From assembly GCA_964646925.1 (NCBI GenBank), contig CAZYIC010000031.1, positions 1 through 10,945 of the forward strand: 10,945 nt of DNA, read 5' to 3'. This document shows positions 7,264-10,945 of the stretch, one piece after another. The stretch's first letter is position 1. Every line of letters begins with the position of its first letter. Both the position numbers and the translations under genes were made by a program. The notes beneath the pieces were generated by a model, which did no database searches, was not told the DNA's origin, and saw only the letters and a list, made by a program, of their open reading frames with translations. The DNA comes from GWB1-37-8 sp964646925 (lineage in GTDB: Bacteria > Patescibacteriota > Microgenomatia > Levybacterales > UBA12049).

Positions 7264-8371
7264 AAATTGGATTTTCTGGATTACAATTGTCGTTAGCTTT
7301 GTTTTAATTGAGCATAATAGCGCTGATCCACTTTTTATTACGGCGCTTACTATAATGCCGTTTTTGATCATCCTCTTTTATTTTAAAAGATCTTTGTATC
7401 CTCTTACTCTATATGTATTAGCTATTGGCATTTTGGGTAGAATTTTCCAATATTATAGTTCAGCTTATGGGTCGGATGCGTTATTGGCTGTTCGTGATTT
7501 TATAGGCTATTTTGTGCACGGAAAAAATGTTTACAAGGAGATGATTATGGCACAAAGCGGATTAACCCCTTTTACATATTTGCCATTTAGCCTTTTTTGG
7601 TATTTGCCCGCGTATATTTTTAACATTGATTTACGTTTTTTCGAAATGCTGGTTTCATCCCTAGTACCTGTTATGATATTTATTTATGGAAAGGCTTTAA
7701 AAACAATCAAGATATTGCCTTTTCTTGCTGTTGTGTCTTTAACGCCATTCCTAATCGATTTATCCGCTGATGGGAGCAACGATAACAGCGCATTATTCAT
7801 TTTGCTCTCGTCAATAATATTATTTGTCTGTTCGGTTAAGAATAAAAGTCGTTTTTTTGCAATTTTAAGCGCAGTAAGCTTGGGATTTGCAGCCTCCTTC
7901 AAGCATTATGTATTTTTTTACCTGTTATTTTTTCTTCCATACATATATCAGAATAAAAAACTTCTTATAATTTCAAACAAACGCTATATCTTTTATACTT
8001 TATTGACAATTTTTATTGTTTGTGTACCTTTTATCCTTGCAGCGCCTGAAGGATTTTTTCGTAGCCTTTCATTCATTGAATTAACAAATTGGCATAAAAC
8101 CTGGGGATGGAATATATGGGTTGCCTTAAGAGATTTCCTGCATATTTCTTTTTCAACTCATCAAATGTGGCTTGTGAGAACAGCACTTAGTCTTACTACG
8201 GTTTTTTTGTTATTTCGATATTTTCGGCTAGATTCGTTTAATAAAGTTTTCGTAGCATCGGGAGTAACAATGTTTGTTTACCTTGTATTTAGCCAATGGA
8301 CTACTCCTGCATATTTCACATTTTTAATTCCCCTTTTGGGTCTAAGCGCGTTCGACATTAAAAACAAGTAA
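7241..8371 (+). CDS. GT-C membrane glycosyltransferase, GT87-like
   Basis: This 376-residue polytopic protein starts at an ATG that lies 23 bp inside the previous gene. A hydrophilic N-terminal tail (E-E-K-K-E-D-K) precedes the first membrane segment. Motifs are YGSDALLAVRDFIGYFVHGK (76-95) with candidate catalytic acids D79/D86, NVYKE (96-100), TPFTYLPFSLFW (109-120), SADGSNDNSA (175-184) in the place of the GHND motif of GT87 proteins, SFKHY (219-223) in the place of the K-T step, and a C-terminal SQWTTPAYFTFLIPLLGL. The 'D....D......G...Y......TYLP' layout is that of GT87/DUF2029-type enzymes using polyprenyl-phosphate sugars outside the membrane. Donor and acceptor are unknown. It is the fifth and last GT-C-like gene of the run. 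The next gene begins 25 bp downstream with its own promoter-like box. Confidence 0.75.
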   Translation: MEEKKEDKNWIFWITIVVSFVLIEHNSADPLFITALTIMPFLIILFYFKRSLYPLTLYVLAIGILGRIFQYYSSAYGSDALLAVRDFIGYFVHGKNVYKEMIMAQSGLTPFTYLPFSLFWYLPAYIFNIDLRFFEMLVSSLVPVMIFIYGKALKTIKILPFLAVVSLTPFLIDLSADGSNDNSALFILLSSIILFVCSVKNKSRFFAILSAVSLGFAASFKHYVFFYLLFFLPYIYQNKKLLIISNKRYIFYTLLTIFIVCVPFILAAPEGFFRSLSFIELTNWHKTWGWNIWVALRDFLHISFSTHQMWLVRTALSLTTVFLLFRYFRLDSFNKVFVASGVTMFVYLVFSQWTTPAYFTFLIPLLGLSAFDIKNK

Positions 8372-8381
8372 ATGAAGTTAT

Positions 8382-8396
8382 TGTATAATAAAGGGT
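8382..8396 (+). promoter_or_regulatory. Candidate leaderless promoter (-10 TATAAT) for the GT4 gene
   Basis: A perfect TATAAT (8384-8389) preceded by TG sits 7 nt before the ATG at 8397. A -10 box normally ends 6-7 nt before the transcript start, so transcription would begin at or next to the A of the ATG, giving a leaderless message. No good -35 is present at 16-18 bp spacing. The GGG directly before the ATG is too close to act as a Shine-Dalgarno site. Confidence 0.55.
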
Positions 8397-9464
8397 ATGA
8401 AGATTGCGCTGGACATGTCGCCTCTTAAAAGCGGACATTACTTACAGCATCGAGTAAGAGGAACGGGATTTTATTTACGAAATTTACAAACATCTCTTGA
8501 GAAATACTATCCGGAAAATAAATATATATATTTCGATAGAGGAGACTTGTTGGAAAAAGATGTCGATGTTGTCCATTATCCTTACTTCGAGCCATTTTTT
8601 TTAACGCTCCCTTTATTTCAAAAAAACAAAACAGTGGTTACGATTCATGATTTAACGCCTTTCGTATTCCCAAAACAATTTCCTTCGGGTTTAAAAGGTA
8701 AAATGAAATGGCAAATCCAAAAATTTGCTTTGAAAAATGCCAATGCGATCATTTCAGATTCAGAATCTTCAAAAAAAGACATAGTAAGATTTGCCGGCAT
8801 ATCACCCTCAAAAATTCACGTTGTCTATTTGGCTGCAGGGGAGGAGTTTAAAAAATATCAAATATCAAATATCAAATATCAAATATTGAAAAAGAAATAT
8901 AATCTGCCGGAGAAATTTGTTCTATATGTGGGAGATGTAACTTGGAATAAGAATTTGCCAAGACTTATAGAGGCAATAAAAAAAGTCAATGTTCCCTTGG
9001 TGATGGTTGGGGATGCATTGGTTCAAACCGACATTGATATGAAAAATCCCTGGAACAGGGATTTTAATAAACTGCTAAAGCTTGTTAAAGGAGACAATAG
9101 GATTGTACGTTTAGGATTCGTTTCCAAGGAAGAACTGGTTCTGTTGTACAATATCGCTGCAGTTTTTGCTATGCCTTCCCTGTACGAAGGTTTTGGATTA
9201 CCATTGCTTGAAGCCATGAGCTGCGGATGTCCTGTCGTCACATCAAGAGAAGGTTCTCTTGCGGAAATTGCAGGAGAAGCCTGTAAATACGTAGATGCTT
9301 ATGATGTAGATAATATTACTCAAGGGATTAATGATGTTGTTAAAAGTAAAAACTTACAGCAAGATTTGTCAGAAAAAGGACTGATTCAATCGAAAAAATT
9401 TACTTGGAAAAAAACAGCAGAAAAAACAATTAGCGTATATATGAGCGTTAGATGTCCAATATAG
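8397..9464 (+). CDS. GT4-family (GT-B fold) glycosyltransferase
   Basis: This 355-residue cytoplasmic enzyme transfers a sugar from a nucleotide-sugar donor with retention of configuration. The N-terminal Rossmann domain shows RGTGFYLRNL (21-30), TIHDLTPFVFP (82-92) and SDSESSKKDI (120-129). The interdomain linker follows VYLAAGEEF. The C-terminal domain has FVLYVGDVTWNKNLPRLIEA (174-193), VMVGD (202-206), and the EX7E donor-binding motif EGFGLPLLE (264-272) before AMSCGCPVVTS. This is the mannosyltransferase/glucosyltransferase-like layout of GT4; the specific sugar cannot be read. The linker (residues 153-164) is encoded by a 7-bp repeat array, so it may differ in length from relatives. The gene has its own TATAAT box 7 nt upstream rather than a Shine-Dalgarno site, and its 3' end overlaps the convergent oxidoreductase gene by 17 bp. 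Confidence 0.92.
   Translation: MKIALDMSPLKSGHYLQHRVRGTGFYLRNLQTSLEKYYPENKYIYFDRGDLLEKDVDVVHYPYFEPFFLTLPLFQKNKTVVTIHDLTPFVFPKQFPSGLKGKMKWQIQKFALKNANAIISDSESSKKDIVRFAGISPSKIHVVYLAAGEEFKKYQISNIKYQILKKKYNLPEKFVLYVGDVTWNKNLPRLIEAIKKVNVPLVMVGDALVQTDIDMKNPWNRDFNKLLKLVKGDNRIVRLGFVSKEELVLLYNIAAVFAMPSLYEGFGLPLLEAMSCGCPVVTSREGSLAEIAGEACKYVDAYDVDNITQGINDVVKSKNLQQDLSEKGLIQSKKFTWKKTAEKTISVYMSVRCPI
8853..8887 (+). repeat. Heptanucleotide tandem array (AAATATC), five units, in frame in the GT4 gene
   Basis: Four perfect AAATATC units (8853-8880) are followed by AAATATT (8881-8887). Read in frame they give K-Y-Q-I-S-N-I then K-Y-Q-I-L (residues 153-164), because three units make a 21-nt, 7-residue peptide repeat. 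The unit has no stop in any forward frame. The array sits between the N-terminal domain end (...AAGEEF) and the start of the C-terminal domain (LKKKYNLPEKFVLYVG), a surface linker in GT4 enzymes. Confidence 0.9.
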
Positions 9465-10710
9465 CATCTGCAACTTTTTCCCCTAATTCTACCGCGTAAT
9501 TTGTGCCCCTGTCCCAAGGATAAACTTGTTGAATATTTGCAAGATAGACATTTTTTAGAGGAGTTTTAAATGACGGAATAATTTTTGAATAATTAATCGG
9601 GATGATAGGCTGTGCAAAAGGGACGGAAAAAAGATGGGTATCGATAAGGTCTGATTTATATGTCTTGTTTATTTTGATAAGTAGGGGATCATAGGTTTTC
9701 AATAGGGTTTTTTTGTCCATGCGCATGAAGGGATGATTATGGGATAAATAATTTCCAAGATATACCAGATGTTCGTTGTTGTAGTATTTTTTTTCGATAA
9801 AGTTTGTGTGCTCCACGACTGCGGTAAGGGGAAATTTTTCATCACAAATATTTAACCAGTAAGTGTTGTCCTTAAAAAAAGGTTTTTTGAGTCTAAGAAC
9901 AAGATCTATTGCCCCAAGTCCTTTAAGCTTAAAAAGCTTTTCTTTATAGCTTTTTGGCAACTGTGGAGTTATTTGTAGAAATAAAAAAGAGGGTAGAGTT
10001 ACTATTGCCTTATCAAATGTTTGATTATCGATTTTTACTTTTTTATTTGGTTCAATAATTATTTTATTTACTTGCGTTTCAAATAGAACTTTTCCTCTTT
10101 TTTTTCGGATTACCGATACAATCGCATTGGCAAATCCTAAAAATCCTCCTTGCGGATATACTAAAGAAGGGGTGCGTTTGGCAATTCGCGCCCAAAACCA
10201 AGCAAGTGAAACATTTTTAGCGAAAGATCCAAATTTTTTAATAAGTAGTGGCTTCCATAATATTTCATATGGTTTTTTCCCCATAATTTTAGGAAGAAAA
10301 TCAGAAATTTTATATTTTTCAAGCATTTCCCAAAAGGGATTATATTTCAATAGGGCTATAGTTATTCCCATTCTCAGTCTTTGCATAAGAGTGAGCTTGT
10401 TAAATTTTACAACATCAAAAGGAGAATCAAGCTTGTAGATTTTATTATTAACATAAACTGATGTTATCGGCCGTTTTATCATCACGGGATATTTTATGCT
10501 TTTTGTTAGAGATAATATGCGGCTATCATTCGTAAACCAATGATGATAATGCTTCTCAAGACTCCATTCCCATTTTAGATTTTTAAAACCGATTGCAAGA
10601 CCTCCCGGCGCATTTTCTTTTTCGAAAATAGTAACTTGATGTCCAGCGCTAAGAAGTTTAAGGCCGGCGGCAAGACCGGTGAATCCCGCTCCTATTATTG
10701 CTATTTTCAT
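9448..10710 (-). CDS. FAD-dependent oxidoreductase, amine-oxidase/protoporphyrinogen-oxidase-like (COG1232 type)
   Basis: This 420-residue flavoprotein has an N-terminal dinucleotide-binding fold: IIGAGFTGLAAG (5-16), FEKENAPGG (29-37) with E30 expected to bind the FAD ribose, then a W-S-L-E-K-H-Y-H-H-W-F step (49-59). The C-terminus has VYLANIQQVYPWDRGTNYAV (388-407) and VADAIL, the usual FAD-closing motif of the PF01593 amine oxidase group. Proteins with the 'E.hYHH.F' signature often sit in polysaccharide clusters, and their substrate is not established. Annotation as HemG/HemY protoporphyrinogen oxidase or phytoene desaturase would go too far: no haem or carotenoid genes are nearby. UDP-galactopyranose mutase is a distant fold relative and an attractive but unproven alternative beside galE. 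No Shine-Dalgarno site precedes the start. It is convergent with the GT4 gene (17-bp overlap) and divergent from the flippase-like gene. Confidence 0.85.
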   Translation of the reverse strand: MKIAIIGAGFTGLAAGLKLLSAGHQVTIFEKENAPGGLAIGFKNLKWEWSLEKHYHHWFTNDSRILSLTKSIKYPVMIKRPITSVYVNNKIYKLDSPFDVVKFNKLTLMQRLRMGITIALLKYNPFWEMLEKYKISDFLPKIMGKKPYEILWKPLLIKKFGSFAKNVSLAWFWARIAKRTPSLVYPQGGFLGFANAIVSVIRKKRGKVLFETQVNKIIIEPNKKVKIDNQTFDKAIVTLPSFLFLQITPQLPKSYKEKLFKLKGLGAIDLVLRLKKPFFKDNTYWLNICDEKFPLTAVVEHTNFIEKKYYNNEHLVYLGNYLSHNHPFMRMDKKTLLKTYDPLLIKINKTYKSDLIDTHLFSVPFAQPIIPINYSKIIPSFKTPLKNVYLANIQQVYPWDRGTNYAVELGEKVADAILDI

Positions 10711-10735
10711 ATCTAGATTGAAGTTTCGCCATTTA

Positions 10736-10763
10736 TTGTTAAGAGACTTTTTCGTGATAGAAT
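10736..10763 (+). promoter_or_regulatory. Candidate extended -10 promoter in the divergent intergenic region
   Basis: TTGTTA (10736-10741, four of six matches to the -35 consensus) is followed after 16 bp by TAGAAT (10758-10763). A TG one base upstream gives the extended -10 form TGnTAnnnT. Transcription would begin near 10770, next to the ATG of a 12-codon open frame at 10771. Prediction from consensus only. Confidence 0.35.
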
Positions 10764-10770
10764 GTGATTC

Positions 10771-10809
10771 ATGGTTGATATTATATACTATTGTATAATA
10801 TATAATTAA
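10771..10809 (+). other. Possible 12-codon leader ORF upstream of the flippase-like gene
   Basis: An ATG 7 nt after the TAGAAT box opens a short frame, M-V-D-I-I-Y-Y-C-I-I-Y-N, stopping at TAA 10807-10809. It is in the same frame as, and 3 nt upstream of, the GTG start of the next gene. It could be a leaderless leader peptide, the remains of a longer N-terminus cut by a stop, or chance in a very AT-rich spacer. There is no Shine-Dalgarno site. Confidence 0.2.
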
Positions 10810-10812
10810 ATT
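10789..10812 (+). promoter_or_regulatory. Second TATAAT promoter element, shared with the GT4 promoter
   Basis: The 12-mer TATTGTATAATA at 10789-10800 is identical to 8379-8390 upstream of the GT4 gene. A second TATAAT follows at 10801-10806, ending 6 nt before the GTG at 10813, again the spacing of a leaderless start. A TTGATA at 10775-10780 resembles a -35, but its distance is 13 bp to the first box and 20 bp to the second, so neither pairing is ideal. Confidence 0.45.
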
Positions 10813-10945
10813 GTGAGAAAAAGAGTCCGATATTTGGGAAGTTATTTTTTAAAACACGAATTAGTGGCTGGAAGTGTTTATATTTTTGCCGGTTCTGTAA
10901 TTGCCAACGTATTTAATTTATTTTTTAGTCTATTCATGAGTAGAA
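10813..10945 (+). CDS. N-terminal fragment of a Wzx/MATE-like oligosaccharide flippase (3' truncated)
   Basis: An open frame begins at GTG 10813 (an in-frame TAA lies just upstream at 10807) and runs off the window after 44 codons. The start is basic (V-R-K-R-V-R-Y-L-G-S) and is followed by YIFAGSVIANVFNLFFSLFM, a first membrane segment in the form 'G..y...Gs.....n.......l.R' typical of polysaccharide biosynthesis/flippase proteins of the MVF/Wzx superfamily. Such proteins move lipid-linked oligosaccharides across the membrane, which suits the surrounding glycosyltransferases. Only the first helix is visible, so the family is probable rather than proven. No Shine-Dalgarno site is present; a TATAAT box 6 nt upstream suggests a leaderless GTG start. 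Confidence 0.6.
   Translation, partial: MRKRVRYLGSYFLKHELVAGSVYIFAGSVIANVFNLFFSLFMSR

Noticed and set aside
9926..9950. Self-complementary AAGCTT-rich stretch inside the oxidoreductase gene
   Set aside because: It is read as ordinary Leu/Lys/Phe codons (F-K-L-K) and is not next to any gene end.
10127..10438. 103-codon plus-strand open frame
   Set aside because: It lies fully inside the well-supported oxidoreductase gene on the other strand, has no recognisable domain and ends without context; it is a shadow.
9448..10710. Calling the oxidoreductase hemG/hemY, crtI or glf
   Set aside because: Only the general FAD fold and family signature are visible; no pathway neighbours and no specific substrate motif support any of these symbols.
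1..10945. tRNA, rRNA, CRISPR array, insertion sequence or attachment site
   Set aside because: Looked for on both strands; no cloverleaf-like segments, spaced direct repeats of CRISPR size, transposase frames or terminal inverted repeats were seen.

Overview
The window is an AT-rich (about one-third G+C by eye), gene-dense cell-surface glycan locus. It most likely comes from a Candidate Phyla Radiation (Patescibacteria) bacterium, plausibly of the Microgenomates group. The reasons are the run of divergent GT-C membrane proteins, an exported protein resembling DUF5667, tight ATGA overlaps, an almost complete lack of Shine-Dalgarno sites, and 7-bp tandem repeats read through into peptide. TGA is a real stop (it ends three genes), so the recoded lineages Gracilibacteria and Absconditabacteria are unlikely. 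The phylum assignment is inference; no marker gene is present.

Layout. Bases 1-125 hold the C-terminal end of a gene, possibly a sugar-nucleotide epimerase or dehydratase. From 135 to 8371 lies one co-oriented, probably co-transcribed array: galE (UDP-glucose 4-epimerase), a small exported protein resembling DUF5667, and five consecutive, mutually different polytopic proteins of GT-C glycosyltransferase type. These five resemble the MptA/GT87, YYY/DUF2298, ArnT/GT39, PTPS_related and again GT87 families. Several neighbours overlap by 4 to 23 bp. At 8384-8389 a TATAAT box sits 7 nt before the ATG of a GT4 glycosyltransferase, the arrangement expected of a leaderless promoter. The GT4 gene runs to 9464 and meets, tail to tail with a 17-bp overlap, a minus-strand FAD-dependent amine-oxidase-type oxidoreductase (9448-10710). 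A 102-bp divergent intergenic region follows. It carries the same 12-bp promoter element and leads into the start of a membrane protein that looks like a Wzx-type oligosaccharide flippase, cut off by the window edge.

How the genes fit together (inference): GalE supplies UDP-galactose or an equivalent. The cytoplasmic GT4 enzyme would build a lipid-linked oligosaccharide, and the flippase would move it across the membrane. The GT-C proteins would add sugars from polyprenyl-phosphate donors on the outer face. The exported protein and the oxidoreductase have unknown roles in the same process.

The most unusual feature is a set of three heptanucleotide tandem arrays with different units. One supplies the galE stop codon and ends exactly at the next gene's ATG. 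One lies in a membrane-segment coding stretch, and its single off-consensus base removes an in-frame stop. One encodes the linker between the two Rossmann domains of the GT4 enzyme. No RNA gene, CRISPR array, insertion sequence or clear terminator was seen.
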